NCBI RefSeq assembly: GCF_031877795.1
Contig: NC_133934.1
Span: forward strand, 26,043,716 to 26,107,715
Source: Strix aluco
Lineage: Eukaryota > Chordata > Aves > Strigiformes > Strigidae
DNA: 64,000 bases
Direction of reading: 5' to 3'
Part shown: one piece after another, positions 36,453-51,719 of the stretch
Position numbering within the stretch: the stretch's first letter is position 1
How the letters are laid out: every line of letters starts with the position of its first letter
Made by a program: the position numbers and the translations under genes
The notes under the pieces: generated by a model
What the model was told of the DNA's origin: nothing
Database searches by the model: none
Seen by the model: only the letters and a program-made list of their open reading frames with translations

Positions 36453-39400
36453 GTTTATTATTACATTCTTATTATTAGAAATGTGTTTTCATTTCATGTT
36501 TACAGATAGCATGCATGTATAAACTAGCCTTTATTCGAGATTAAAATGCTTCAGAAACCTAGCAGCTCTGTGCATCCGAGACAGAAAATGATTTATAATC
36601 AGGGTTCTGTGTGTTTATTAGGACCTTTTTAAAAAGCAACTTTAGTCCATGTGGATAAAGTTGCAAAGGTGGATGCACTCGCTTGTGTTTTAAATAGTAC
36701 ACCAAGTACATGCTGATATGAACAAGGTACTGTTCATTACATGGTAATGTTACAGGATGCTTTCTAAATTATTTTGAAGTGACACTGATTGTTTGGTTAT
36801 GCTGAGAATTAGTCCCATGCCAGTTAGGAGAAAACTGTGAACACGTAAGCTTCTTGTGACTCTTATCTGATGTTTTCACATGTTTCTGAAGATGAGGGAG
36901 CTGAAACTAAAAAATACTTAAACTATAAATCAAAGATTTTTTTTTTTTCTTGTGCATATGCAACTTGAAGAATATTTCATCTATGGAAAGCCAACCAATT
37001 TGTGCTTTAAAGTGTTTGCAGTTACCCATGCAGGTTTCTTAAACTGTATCAAGCTTAAAAAGAAAAAAAATGGTTTTATCGTGTCTATAAAGATGTTTTG
37101 GTGTTCTCTTACATATTACTAAAGATGAAACTGTAAAATATGTTTTTAAATTAGGCAAGTTAATAATCTTTGTTGTTAAGTATCAACGTAATTCTTTTAG
37201 TTCCTTTTACTGCATAAATCAGCCATTCTTCACTAAAAGTATTTTTCCTGTTTTATATGCATGTACTGCATAATAGTTAGCTTACCATTTCAAGTAAATT
37301 TTATGATGTTTGCTTTCTTGCTTTTAAGATAACTTTGCGATGATACAGCATTTCAGAAAGTATGGCTGTTTATAAGGGTACACTGTTTAATAAAGCCTAT
37401 TAAGGACAGATCAGTCCAGTTATAGCAGTTCTAGTGTTTTGCATTCCTAGGAGAAGAATTTATTTAGTGCAAGGGCAAAGTAGTCCATAATATAAACACT
37501 AACTATTTATGGTTTATATAACCTTTAAAGATTCAAGGAAAGGAGGGAGGGTAAAAATGCTTAGGAGTCAACACAGTATATTTGCTTTTATCACTGAATG
37601 GCAAAAGTACTAGAATTACAGGGAAAGAAAATCCTGCATACTGGTGCTTTTTAACAGCAGTATTATTGTGCTACAACAACTATATCGCTGTAAATCTCTG
37701 AAGTGGTCCTATTTTAAATTATATTCAGGTATGAATTTTTAAATATCTGTGTCACCGGATAAGATATATATGATATAGGTGTAACATCACCTTCCATTTC
37801 AGCAACATCTACTTGTGATGTGAAATTTTTATGTACAGCATTACCCCAAATAGGATATTCTCACCATAGCAAGGCAATCAGTGTAGAAAAAACATGTAAT
37901 TTTAAGAGATAAATGTGTAGATTGAAATTGCTACAAATTTGTTCTTAATTGTAGGAGAAGAATTTACATATGACAAAACTAATTTGTTACTTTGTAGAAT
38001 TGAAGAACTGCAGATACTTATTTAGGGAGTGTGAAAAGTCTGTATAGCATTGGGGGTTTTTTTTGCAGAGTTGTGTACTACAGGAAAGGCATGTAGCTTT
38101 TGAACTTAGTAAATCTGAAGTATCTTTTTAATTATGTACTTAATCATCTATAGCATCTAGAGTTATTCATAATTCCTTTATTGTCTTGTAATTCTTGCTA
38201 GTGTGTTACTTTCATGCTTTAAATATTTTACATAAATTTTGAGTTGAGTGTTGGTACAATTTAATACGTAACTAATGGTAATGTAAGAACTTGCTTTGTA
38301 TTGTTACCTGTATCTCTAGTCTCATGGGGAGACTATACTTAAACCATGTTTTGTTCACTCCTTTTGTTAAGAATATATAAGCTGTTGGGCAGACTATGTG
38401 TCTGCCTAACAGCTGGAATTTTTCTGATGTTAACTTAATTAAATGGTCTTTTTTATTAGTCTAAAATATAGTTTATCTATTGACTTCAGAAAAAAACCCC
38501 CACTTTCACCTATGTAGTTTTCAAAGGGCTTTTTTCCCCCCCATGAAAACCCTGTTACCTCCACTAGAAACAAATTGTATGAAAAAAATCAGTTTTTTAA
38601 ACTTTTTGTAGAAGCTATAGAGTTACCTTGCTTCTTCATTCCTCTGTAACTTACTGCCCAGTTACAAGCCCTAAAAGCATGAAGTGACAGAAGCAGCTCT
38701 ATTGCTTTGTGTGTTTCAATCATCCTTCCTCTTTGCCATGTCGTATAGCACAGGCAGAAAAACATTTATATCAAGTCTTTGTCACGATGAAAGCTTTAGA
38801 TCAGTACATGATTTATTTAGAGGACAGCCGCTGTAGAATTCATTTGTTATTGGTATAGAGCTTGGTGGCATAAGGGATAAGCAAATTCCAAGTTTAGTAC
38901 CAGGTCTTTGACAAAGGCTGCGTCTGAGATGCTAACAGATCATCTGCATTCGGGAGTCACAGCTAGTCGGCTATAATGTTGTTCACATGATACTCCTATG
39001 TGTTGTTTGTAACCCGCAGTAGCTTGAATGATTGTTTACTGGGCCAGTGAGGTTTGAATTCTTTTGCTGGTTTTTATCCCCTAGATTTCCTCTATTGCTG
39101 CCGTTTAACTCTCCTACATTCCTGAGGTCATAATTTTGGATTTGTACACTTTATAAAATTTTCCAACAGCTGTGCAGACTCTTGTATAGCAAATTTAAGC
39201 CTATTAGCAATAGATTTGTTTTTCTTAACTTTTTGTGGGTGCTTCAGCAGCAGTCCACAGACCTTGAACGCGCAGTGGATATTAAGCTGAAAATACCTAG
39301 AGCTTACCTAGTATGCAGAGTATTGTATCTAGTTCATTTCACCCAGGCATGCATTAAAATATTGGAATTACTTTACTGTAGATTTAAGTATGAAAATGTA

Positions 39401-42400
39401 TTCAAATATAATATAAAATATGTATTTATGTTTGAACATTAAATACAAGCAGTATTTCAGAATTCACTAGCTGTGTCTTAACCTTGAGCAGTTTAGTAAG
39501 ATGTCCGTAATCGATTTTAAGACAAGGTCTGAATGTACCAGGTGGTAGCTACTTTGCAGTATTGCTCTGTATGTACAGTCTTGGAGTTCGTACGTTGTAA
39601 CTTCCAATCTAAGTCTGCCCCCCGCAACAGTTTTCAATCTACAGAAACCTTTGATATGTCTTTTTTTTCAGCTCAGTCTTACTGACCTTTGAGGCTGTAA
39701 GTTCTTTAGGACCCTTGATTGTGCTGTGTATTTCTGTGTATCTCCTATCACAAAATAATGCAAAGGATGGTGGATAGATTGGCTAATTGTGGCATGATAG
39801 TAGTATGATACTTAAAATTAACTGAAAAACTATAAAAAGTGTGTCGGTTTTGCTTAGATACATGCATGAATTAAACATAAAAAACTTTGTTACCGAAAGG
39901 CAAGTTGTTTCACAGGGGAGAATCTGTAGCCTTCTCATTTCTCTTCTTCCATACTACTGCTAAAATTCTTTTGTTTTCCTCTATACGTTACATCTTCATT
40001 TGGGTTTTGTCTGTGCACATTTGAAAAGAGTTAGTGCAGTACAATTAGATAGCAAATATGAGGCAGATTTAATCTAGTAAATTTGAACAGTAGATGTGTG
40101 AAGATGAGGTGAGAAGAGGCTTCAGCATGGGCTTTGCAAAGCCACAGGGGATTCCAGCTATTTATTTGGATGGAATGAACTTCCATGCAAGACGATCATA
40201 TTTTTGCAGTGATTGTCACATGCTTTGACTACGTTAAAGTTCGGTCAGGTATATTTTTCTACTACTGCAGTTCTTGATCACACTGCAGTGTAGATGTATC
40301 ATGGGGTAGTCTAGTTATTTTCCAGACAGAATGCATGTTACTGGTGACATTTGTGTGGGTATATGAATTCATTGCACTAAATCCAAGACATCTCTTAGAG
40401 GTAAGACAGAAGTAAGGAAACATCAGTGCTATAATGAAAGGTCTCGCTGCAACGAAGCATGTACATTATTTCTTATCAAAACTAGAAGCAAGTAAAGATG
40501 AAGTAGTATTGGCTTAGCAGGCTGTGTATACATGTCTTTGTTGGGCTAGCACTGCAGTCTGTGCTCCAGTGTCTTGTGTCTTGTTACTCATGCCAGTTAG
40601 ATTAAGATTTATGCAGAAATATTTGTGTTTGCTTGAACCTGTGCATTTTGATTGCAAGACTGTAGTTCTGGCTATTGCTATAATTCTTTTCTCTAGCATA
40701 GAATAAATCGCTAGCCCTCAAGTTCACATGCATGTATAGCCTTACCATGCCTTTTAGTCTACCCAGAATCATTTTTGTCCTCTTTCCATTGTCTTTTCTT
40801 ATCTTGAATGATGATACACTATATATTTTTAGCAGTCTTAGTTGTTACCATCTATGGCTTCCTCCTTTTATTTATGCTTTTCCCAGCCTTTGAAAGAGTG
40901 TCCTGATTTTTACCATGCTTGCTTTTTCCAAGAATCCTTTCAAAATCCTTCTCTTCAACAATCTCCATTCTCTGCAGCTGAGGTTCTTGTCTTACTAACT
41001 TTGAAGAAGGGAATAGTTTGCTTCTTACAATTTATAATACAAAATCACAGAAGCTGGCATGAAAGCTGGCATATTAGTATGTTAGTAAGTTGTGTTCTGG
41101 TCTCAGTATGCAATAAAATGTCAGCTAGCTTGAAGATAGCAGTGTAAACAACCAAATCATTGAAAAACAATTTTTTTTAAACTGTTTGGAAACATTGTAT
41201 GTAAAAACTGCAATGCAGGAAGCCATCTTAATGCAGCAAGAAAGTTGCAAAATTAATACTTGTTTTAAAATGCAAAGTATGTATCTTAATACATATCCTA
41301 ATTTGTCCAAGGGGAGACATACTCTATCTTCTCTAATGTGTATGACCTAAACAATTGACTACCCTAGCCTAAAGATGACTTGAAATTGCAACAGATCTTC
41401 TAATGATACTATTATGAAAAAATTACCGTGAGATCATGGGTTTGTTATGCAGTATACAGAATGCAGTGGCCTGTCTCAAAGTAGACAATTAGCTTACCTT
41501 TTGGCTGCATAGGACACTTTTTTTTTGTTAGAAAGTCCAGATACTGGAGATTTGTCTGTTCTAGTAAGACAATTAATGCTTTTGCTGATTTTGAACAGTA
41601 GGGATACATATAGCTTATTCATGATTTGCTAGAGTAAATTCCATATGCTTCATTTATTATTACAGAGTTCTGCTTTGATCAGTCAAACACAGGCTTTTGA
41701 TTTCATTGACATTATTCTTGGGTTTGCATTACAAGAATGTAAACAGGAGCATGTAATGTATAGTCAAAGGTACTATGCGTTTTTTTCCTTTTATTGTCTT
41801 CTCTAAATGCAAGGTAGTCGCACCCATTTCCCTGCACATACTTAATCATTTTCATCACTTATCTCAAAACCTCTTTTATTATTTTGAACCTTGCTTTGAA
41901 TGTTTGAGGTGTGAATAAAGCTAGTATTTTTGCTATTTTTCTTCTTTGAAATGTTATGATACTTTTTTCAATATCTGCATACATTGAGATGTCTATGTTT
42001 GTTGATTTTCTGTTTATTTACATGTCATTTATAAAGGTAATATTCTTTATGTATGAATTCAGATTTAAAATGCTGATGTCAATTTTTTCATTTTCTGAGA
42101 AAGTGGTATTCACTGGAAAGAGTAGTGAGGAGAAAAACGTGTATTTTTTTTCCGTATCTACGGTTTTGCCAGTGTTTACTGCTTCTAATACTTTCATCTA
42201 CACCAAGTTTGTGTTAGAGAAACATACGTAAAACAGAATTTAAGCCAATTCTATGCACAGGTTATTCTTGCTCCAGTTCCCATTTTGCACCATTTCCTTT
42301 GCATCTATGAAAGCCATTTGGGTTGGTGTATAGTGCTGCCTCCAAATTTCAGTAGTGTAGATAAAGCGTTTGCTTTTAGTTTGGTTTCCTAAAGGGACCA

Positions 42401-45400
42401 AGTTCATGCAGTTGTGTTCTGCATCACCTCAGCCATTTCCCTGGTAGCTTTAAAACCCATGGGCCGCTTTCATCTTAATGTGAGGGTAGGCAGAAGCCTC
42501 AGATAATGTCACTCCTCGCAAATGGCAGCTGGTTAATGGAGAGAAACCCAGCTTACTGCCTTCACTGAAAAAGGGCAGAATTCATCTGCTGCAAAGCCAG
42601 CTGCGCAGCACGGCTTCCCGTTAGTCACATTATTTGCTGTCTCTTGCCTAGTGAAGCAATGCCTTCAGGAATTGAGGGGAAAGGAGAAGAGCTAGACTTG
42701 TGGTGATAGATGGAGTGGGAAAAAGAGACAGAGCATAGAAATCTTTTGAAAAACAGACTTCATTTGCTGATTCTGTGAACCAGCCAGTTGAGTAGGCGCA
42801 GTAGCAGTATATTTGGGCTATTTTCTCCATCAAGATTTTGCAGAAAGAAATCCCATTGTATTGCTGCCTGACTCCTTTGTCCAGTCAAGGCTCTAGTAAC
42901 CAGCTGCACTTCAACATGTTGCTTCTGTCCAAAGAAACGTGACTTTTCAATGCAAGGAAATAAGCTGTTACTTGCTGCAAAAGGATAGAAAAGACAAGGT
43001 GGTACTTTGTAAGGTCAGATCTGTTACATACCCTTGATCTAACCATGTCACTCTTATCTTGCAGTAAAGCTACATTTTTGCAGATTCACAGGATTTCCTA
43101 TTATCTTGTGGAGAAGTTGACCTTTTTTAAGCGTACAGATGAGATTAATCTAGATTAGGTGAACTGACATGACAATAGTAGAGTTTTCAAATAAGTAAAT
43201 TTACTGCTAATTTTCAGAGATTTTTTTCAGACATAATTTATATAGTTTTTCAGACAAGTATAATTCAGTTCAAATTTTGGATTTTGTTCCTCTCTTTCTG
43301 TTCCAAACTTACTAGCTTGAAATGTACATTTGAGTTTTTTCTTAGTCATAATTAAATCTTTATTGCTTCATTTTTATTTCAAAGACAAACATGGAGACAT
43401 TTAAGCTAAAAGATACCTTCCTAAAAATAATTTAAAATGCATAAAATAAAATGCTTGAAAAAAGTTTGGCAACCTTTGTTATAGCCAAGGTTAATACTTA
43501 GTGGAATTCATAGGTTGTTAACTAATAGGTGTGATTGCTATAAAATAACTATTGTAACTGCTCCTTTAAAATGAATCTCAATGCTTTAAAATAATTAAAA
43601 TAACAAATCCTGTTTATAGGAACAGATTGTACTTCTCCCCCGTAAAATTTGAAAAACACTGATGCCTCTCTTTTGAGTGAGAGAGTTAAGTAAAAGTGGG
43701 AGGAAAGAAGGCTTCTATATGTTATGGTTTGGTTTGTTTTTATGTTGAAAACTGTGCTGTGGCTTTGTTTAAGCTACAACAATGAAGCCTGAAACAACAG
43801 CGTAAGGAGGGGTGTGAATTCAGCTCTCCAGTCATCATCATCATCATACATGCTTTTACTTTTGAAACTCTTCTATCACCACTTTACTAGCCCAGTTAAT
43901 TGCTTCATTGCTTTACAGTGAACTGTTATATTGCGTAGAGCTCTTTATTCCAAACATCCTACTTCAAGAAATAAAATCCTTTAAAAATGAATGGGTTTAT
44001 AGCATGGCTTATACATAATTTTGATTTCAAAAGGCATACTCTTAAATAAATTCTTTATTAGGTGGAGAAGTTGAAGAAAGCTAGCATTTTTAGTATACAG
44101 ATGTTTTTCACCAGGATAGTAAAATGTGTAGCTAGCATGGGAAAGACCTTGTACTTAGAGTAACTTACATTTTTACAATCATCCTGAAATTGAACCATAC
44201 TTAATAGGAATTGGTCAGTGCTAGATAGGATCTTTTTGATATAAATAGGGAAAGAAAAGGAAGACCAAGATTGAAGCTTAAGAATACAAAAAGGAAACCC
44301 TACCGACTAGTGTTCTAAGATACTTGTAACAGTTTTTCCACTTAATGTGTTAAAAATGCTATCTTAAATCTTAATTTTAAAGGAATATGCAGGAAGGGTT
44401 CTTTGATACACTTGTACGCTGACAGCCTCAGTCTTTAATGTAATTTTTATAGTAGTATGTCAGGTGTGCAGAAGTAACAATACCTCTAGCCAGGGAAAAT
44501 TCATACTAAAAGATAAATTTGAGTGAAGAGCTAAATCCAAAAGGAGCAGAGCCACCTTGATACTGAGAGCTGCAGGACCTTGCAGCTGGGTGTTTGCTCT
44601 GATCATGGGATTCATAGTCAGTGTTAGATACCCAGGTTTCCTCTCTCTAGGTGGAAGGGATGTAGGCCAAGAATTTTGGAAGGCATTTCAGTACTACTGC
44701 TGTAAGAGAGAAAAGCAGGTCCTTCCCTTCCTGTTCTTTTCTTGCTTGTGTATTCTCACAAGCTGTTACAGCTGTGGCAAACTGAACTGGGAAGGAGATT
44801 CATAAAACAGTTTGAGGAAGGAGGGAGACTTGAATTTTTCGTAACCAGTCATTGGGTAATAAGCATAAATAGCCCTTGAAGCTGTATCTTGCCTTTTTTG
44901 CAAGTACCTCAACTATTAGACTGTTTCTGTCATGTTTTCTTAATGGACCAGTGAAGCATAATGTTTCTTTCCTTCTCCTTTTCCTTCTTTATGGAAAATG
45001 GTTTGTAAGTTACTGGCTAGAGGACAGGTATAGGGTTGAACTCCTTCAGGTGAAGGAAAGAAGTAAACTTGGCTCTACTGTGTCCTGAATAGCTGCTTTA
45101 TCATGGGTAGTGGAAAACACACACCACTGCAACTATTTTTCCTTATTGAACAAGAGTGATGACTGCCACTGAGCTCTGCAAAACGTGCACATGTGTGGTC
45201 TTGGGGCTGGCAATAGCTCTAGTGAGGACGTGGTCCAGCAAAGTGCTGGCTTAGTTTTTCCTTCTCCATACAAGTTTGTTACTTCTTCAGTTCAATCTGC
45301 ACAACCCTTTGTGAATTTGTAATGTAAATCAAATTCCTGATATTGTGTGACTTTTAAAAATCATTATTAATGGGGTCATTTTGAGGAATCTGGGTTAAAA

Positions 45401-48400
45401 TATGGTTCAAACAAAAAAACCCAACCTGTATTAACACAATTGGGATGTGATAAACTGTGATAGGGAACAAGAATTTCCTGAGCATTTTCTTGTTGACCAG
45501 CATGATGTTCTTTCCACTTCTGTTTCTTTTGCAGGGTTGCTGGTTTAAGAGTTGCTTTCCCTGAGTACTCCTTGTTCATTCACTGTGAGAATGCCACACA
45601 GTTTTGCCAAGATAATGTTTTTTATGGTTACATAGTTACATTTTTCACATGTATGGGTTCCTTGATTCAGGCCACAAAAAATACTTGTTCCAGCTCCTCA
45701 GAGGGCCAGTGGTGGAGCAGGACAAGTGACTCACAGAGGGTGAGAAGTTCACCCAGCTTAAATGAATGGCTAACCACAGCTTCAGAGCGCTTTTAAGATA
45801 AAGTCATCAAAGGAAAGTAGGTAGGCAGGTATCTCATTTCTGATCCATTACTAGATTTAGGTTTGTATTAAGTGCTGAATTGCTTGGCCTTTTTAGCTAT
45901 CTGGGCACGTGAAAACAAAAAACAAACAAACAAAAAAAACCAAAATAAAACCAAAAAAACTTACAGATCATTTTCTGCTGAAAATTTAGACTTTGATTTT
46001 GAAGAGCTCTGTCTTGAAATTAATATCCTAGGCTAAAGACTGAGCTAAGTCTCTTGGTGGATTTAGCCCTCAGCATGCTGCCTGAGTCCACAACATCTTT
46101 ATGAAAGCAGGGGTCTGGATGCAGATCTTGTGAATCCATGTCCTTCCAAATATTATGGTAGGTCTAGAGTATTTTTTAAGTTGTCTGCATTGTGGAAAAG
46201 TAAGTAGTAGTAAGTTAAAGAACTTTGAGCAAGAAAAGGTGCTTCCCTCAGTGTACATAATTAGGATTCATATCCTTTATGTCCTAGGCCCATGTATTCC
46301 TTTTAAGTTTTCTCTGTTCCTCTTTTCTCCCAAGCTGCTGTGTGTATGGACAGGAGTAATTTTTCTCTCCATCCACCCTTGCTTTTCCCCTGTGTTGGCT
46401 TCTACTCTGCTAGATCTCATTTCAGACACATGAGGCTTCATGCAGTAGGAGTGGTGATGTTGTGGTTTTTTTTCCCCCCTGCATGCCCCCACTGTTTTAC
46501 TAGCTTCATATATGCTGAGTTTTGTTCTAGCCACCTGAGGCTAAGTGAGAAGCAAGACTTTAAAATATGCGACAGGTAGAGGTTTGATTCCTTATTGCAT
46601 CCTTCCATTGCTTTTTCAGTTTGCAGGGTCTTGGTAGATGTATGTTCTTCCTTAACCATCTGACAACGCAATAGTTGCAATTACTGGACTGATCTTTGTG
46701 TGTCTGTTAGTTGAAGAGTACAACATTAAATGATTGTACCTTTTTCACAAGGGTTTAGATTAGGTTTGGAGGAAGAGAGAAGGTAAGAATTTGAAGAGAA
46801 ATAAAATAACAAGGGAGTATATATTAAAACAAATCATGTAAATCAATTTTAAAATCACACTTGATTTTTGTTTTATAATCTGGAGATGGAATTGCTGCAC
46901 CTTAATATTGTGTGAACTAAGATTTCTTTTATTGTCTTCAGCAGGACCTCCAACAGCAGTCATACCTTATCATCTTGTCAAACTATGGAGCCCTGTGCCT
47001 CAGATGAATTTTTTCAGGCTCTCAACCACGCTGAACAAACTTTTAAAAAGATGGAGAATTATCTTAGACACAAACAGCTATGTGATGTGGTGTTAGTTGC
47101 TGGTGATCGCAGAATTCCAGCTCACAGGTAAGTTTACTATAATTTGAAGTAACTTCATATTCATTTACAAATGCACCTTCAAAGTCTGCCCTGTGTTTTG
47201 TTTAAGAAAGGTCAGAACATCCTAAACAATTTAGAATACTTCAAATATGCTTACTTTTTTTAACATTTATCTGGAAACTAAAAGTTAATTTCTGTCTGTT
47301 GTATGCAATACAGCATCAAAAATTATTGTGATGTTTTCGCATTCTACAATTTTGTCTTCAAGAATATAAGGTATTTGCATAATAATAAATTAAAACCCCA
47401 AAAGTCCCAAGTGCACCCTTAGAATATTGTAAGTAGTAGCAGTTTCTGTACCATAGAATGACGTAGAATTATTTTCTTAGATTTAATTTTTTATTTATAG
47501 TAACAATTAAGTTGTTGGAGTCATAATTAGCAATAAGGACAGTCTTCTGTCTGCATAAATTATTTTGCTCCCATACTAAGAAGAGTCCTTTGATAGTAGA
47601 CTACTGAACACTAAGTGTTAGACAGCTAAATTAGATCAAACATTGCCCTATCTGTCATCTGTCTAATTAACAGATCATATAGCATGCCCCTTAAAAGAGG
47701 AAAATACCAAAGGTTGTGAAACAAAAGTATGAATAACTGAAGCACGTTACTGTATTTAATGCACAGTATTAATAGTTCGAATAGGAACCTAGGTATAATT
47801 AAACTGTGGTTTTATAAGATTAGGTCTACAACAGAAATAGCAGTCTAAAGCATTCCTATTTTCCATTGCTCATTCCTACCCCCACAATGAAACAACAGCT
47901 TAATACTGTAATAAAAATAAAAAGATGGGAAGAGGTTGCTAGTTTGAGTTTGTTATTTTTCTTAAAAAGCCAGATCTCTGCTTTTATTCAGATATCCACA
48001 CTGTTGTGCTGACATGACTGAGGGAATGATAGCATAGGGATGGGAACTGACTCAAGCAGGGAGGCAATTGTACTATAATTTGTTATTGCTCTCAGAGACT
48101 TCATTTTATGAAACTTCATTTTTAAGCAGTCAGGACTATCCCTGATTTTCCCAAGTTGATTTAAGCAAATCTTATGGCAGTTACTACTAAAATGGGTGGT
48201 CCCGCTCTCCACTCAACACCTTTGTAAACACTTAGAGCCACATAGCTGTGGATGATGATGAATCTTTTTTGGAGAGACAATAGGGTGAGCAAGATGATTT
48301 GGCTTTCCCTGTGGCTACTGAGTTGCGTAAGATTGGTCTTCAGTTTGTTCAAATGAGTTGCAAAATTGCATTGTCCCTGTGGAGAGAGTGAATCAGAAGA

Positions 48401-51400
48401 AAACAGGGAATGCACATGCCCCTCTGCTGAAGTAATTTAGAAGTTAGAGCTTTGGAGTGCACTAAACAGGAAAAATGGTGATTATAATAAGGAAATAATT
48501 TTACTTATGTGGCCAAGGCAGCACCTTTGCAGTATACAGTTCTGAAGTATGGTTTATGTAATAGTTAAAAAGTGTAGGAAGGGTGCAGTGGACAGCTGCG
48601 AACATCTTGTAAGAACTGGAAGATTCTTTTTGCAACAAGATAAACAGAGAGACAACATGCTAAAAGGTTCTTTAATGTGGTCTGTACCTGTTTCTCATAT
48701 ATTTAGAGAACTGACTTTGTTCCTCCAGTTTCTGCTACTATATCTATTTCTGTAGTGCATTAGGCATATGCTACCACCTGTTATTTGCTCTGGTCTTCTC
48801 TTAGGAGGAGAAACATCTTGCTGTAGTTGGTATATTGTATTTTAAATATGCGTGAAAGTTAAGGCCAAAGCAGCACACCTTGTGCTTGTAGCAGGAGGTG
48901 GGAAGGTTATGATTGGTCCTTAGTTCACTTCATAATGTTGGAGCAACTTAGAAAGAAGCTTTGCCTTTTGCACGGTAAGTTCTTTCTTTTACTGTTCTGT
49001 TTTCACAGAGAAACATAGCAATAACTACAGTCTTCATCTCAGTACATCCAATGCACCTCACTGAAAATTGACTTTTCTACAGTGGGAAGGATAAACATGG
49101 AAATTTTAAATTTGGTTCAGAATTTTACAGAAACTCAGTAAGACGACTGGCTTTATATACTGGTAGTAGCCTATGTTATAAGAAAAAAAATTCTGTAGGA
49201 TTTTTTACTGCCTGCATCCAAGTTCTAACTTCTTTAGTTTTGACTGCAGGCTGGAGCAGTCAGTGTATTTCAGAACAGTAGTGATTAATGAGAAACTTAA
49301 TGAGCAACAAAAGATGTATTAAATGGATACTAGCTTAATGGCTGGGCATTCTAAGATGTGTAAGAAAATAGAAAGTTCGCTAACACTGGACAGCTTATTT
49401 TTCCTTTTATTTCTTATGAAAGATACAAAGGTTTTTCTTAATATGTGGTCACATAGAATTGGCAAGAAAGAACATTTTTCATTTTTATTATTTATGCTCA
49501 TATATAGAGAGGAGTTTTCAGATTTTCTGGTTTGAACCTGATATTTTTAATAGCTCCTGTATTTTTTCCTTAATTTTCAGGTTCTACTTTTGATGATACT
49601 TGAGTGTTCTGAGGTGTATGATGTATTTTTTTTAGAGAAAAGAGCAGTGAGTTTGCTGCCTGCAATAGTAATAAGCACAGGTAATACATTACTGTAAAAT
49701 TCTGAAGGGTTTTGGTTTGTATCTATTCAAAGAATTCAGTCTATGAGTCTACTACAGATAAGGGTATCACATGTAGTCATGACTTTTCTGAATATAGAAT
49801 TCTCTGTCATTCTAAGACTGTTTTATCTTCTCATTCTGTGCTGAAGTTATAGCTAAGAACTTATTTAAGAGATCGAGAAGCAACTACGAAAGGGAACAAT
49901 TCTCCACAAGTTAAAAATGCATTATGTTCCTACTCCTTAACCTGCAGTTCCGTAAAGAAATTTTGCTAGACTTTTAATTAAATTTTATTTAAGATTTTCA
50001 TATCAGGTGCTTTTTCTGTATCCACTGCAATTTCAGATGTCAAAGTCATTTATTATGTTCCTATTTATTACATTCGGCTAATTGATATATCTGTAATAAA
50101 AGTTTTGTAACAACCTGCTGATCAGAACATTCATATAAGAAAAGGGAGTTCTATGTAAATTCATGGCCAGAGGGAATTTAAAGCCTGCTCTGCATCCTTT
50201 AACCAGCAATCTAGAAATCTTTGCAGAGCCATTTTCTTTCTTCCTGTTGACACTAAAAGATGGAAATACAAGACATGGGACTGAAGGAAAGAAAGCAAAT
50301 GGAAGCTTATGTACTCTGGGGGTTAGGAAGCTTGTTTGGAAGAGCACAAATCCTGGTTTGCAGGCATTTTTTTATCTTGTGGCTTATTTATCTTTGTACT
50401 TTTCCATACAGCTTAATAATACTTTCTTTCACAGTCTGCATTGCCTTAGTTTGTAAATCCTTCACTGCAGCCTTTTTTTTGCTTGAGCTACATTTTTATA
50501 AAAGTTTAACACAAAGTGTCTTTCTAAAAAGTCAAAGTATATAAAAAAAGCAGTTCTGTGATAGCTTTATGTTGAAAAGGTACTATTGCTACTAACAGTG
50601 TGGTGGTTTTGAAAAATTTTGCTGATGGGTTTATTGTAATCATCATTTCAGTGTCAGAAGCAGCAAACAAATTTTGAAACATTTGATTTCCATGGAAGAG
50701 AGCTATAATCGGAGATCATTTTAACATAAACATACTGCATGTATTTTTAGGTATTGCTTGCTTTTAAACAAATTTAAATAAATACAGATATATTAGTAGT
50801 GTGGGATAGTACCACTTTCATATATTCTTTTTATTACTGACATGCTTAGAATAGAAACTAGCTGAAGCCACCAGTCTGAGATGCTTCGTACTAGGGCACA
50901 TGAACTATTCAGCATCACTGTACAACTTCAGTGAATGATATTAGTGAATTCCCTAGGACTACTTTCAGCTGTTACACAGCCACAAACAAGGAGTTGCCTA
51001 GGAAGTGTCCCTTCTATCTTTAAGATGTTAAGAAGCTTCACTTCATTCTGTCAGGTGGATCAGGTTGGGAGATAGTAAATCTGTAAATTGCTAGCTTTGA
51101 CAGCTATCATCATTTTACATAATAATTGCTTTGAAGACCTAGAAAACTGTCTAGATGATGCAACTTATGGCAATTCCAACAAGAAGTGCAATTTAATTCA
51201 GGCGTCCCACGCTGCTTACACATATGTTACTGACCATCAGTAGAAGACTCTACAAAATAAGTTAAGCCGTCATGGTGGATCTTTCTGGTTTTGGATCAGT
51301 ACAAACCACAGAAATTCAAGATATCAGTAGCATTGGAACCTCTTGTAAAAACAGGGAGATATACTGAAACACCCCGATTTTGTCAATTTTTAGCCCGTAG

Positions 51401-51681
51401 CTATTGAGTGTTTTTTGAGAGAGATTAATTGTTCAGACATCTTAGGGTCTCCTAGATGAAAAATTCTGGTATTCATGTGTTCCTTTTTCTCTACATTTTT
51501 CCTGTGCACTGAAAAAGAGCAGCCAACCTACTGCATGTAATTCAGTAGCCAAATTCTTGGAATCTTATCTATGCAGAATTGAGTATTTGAGCTGGTAATT
51601 AAGTAGGAAGGAGAGTAAAGGTAAATATGTTCAACATCCACAGTTGAAAAATACAATGCCAACTGTATTAAGGCTTTTTCT

Positions 51682-51719
<38 letters not shown>

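Larger units (their letters stand above)
36453..46944. other. KLHL5 intron between coding exons 1 and 2
   Basis: About 10.5 kb of AT-rich intron. It contains only simple-sequence tracts: a (CAT) run at 43832-43847 and a CAAA-rich tract at 45911-45960. The stretch at about 42440-42670 is locally less AT-rich without an obvious open frame and may be a conserved non-coding element. That is a guess from composition only. Confidence 0.6.
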
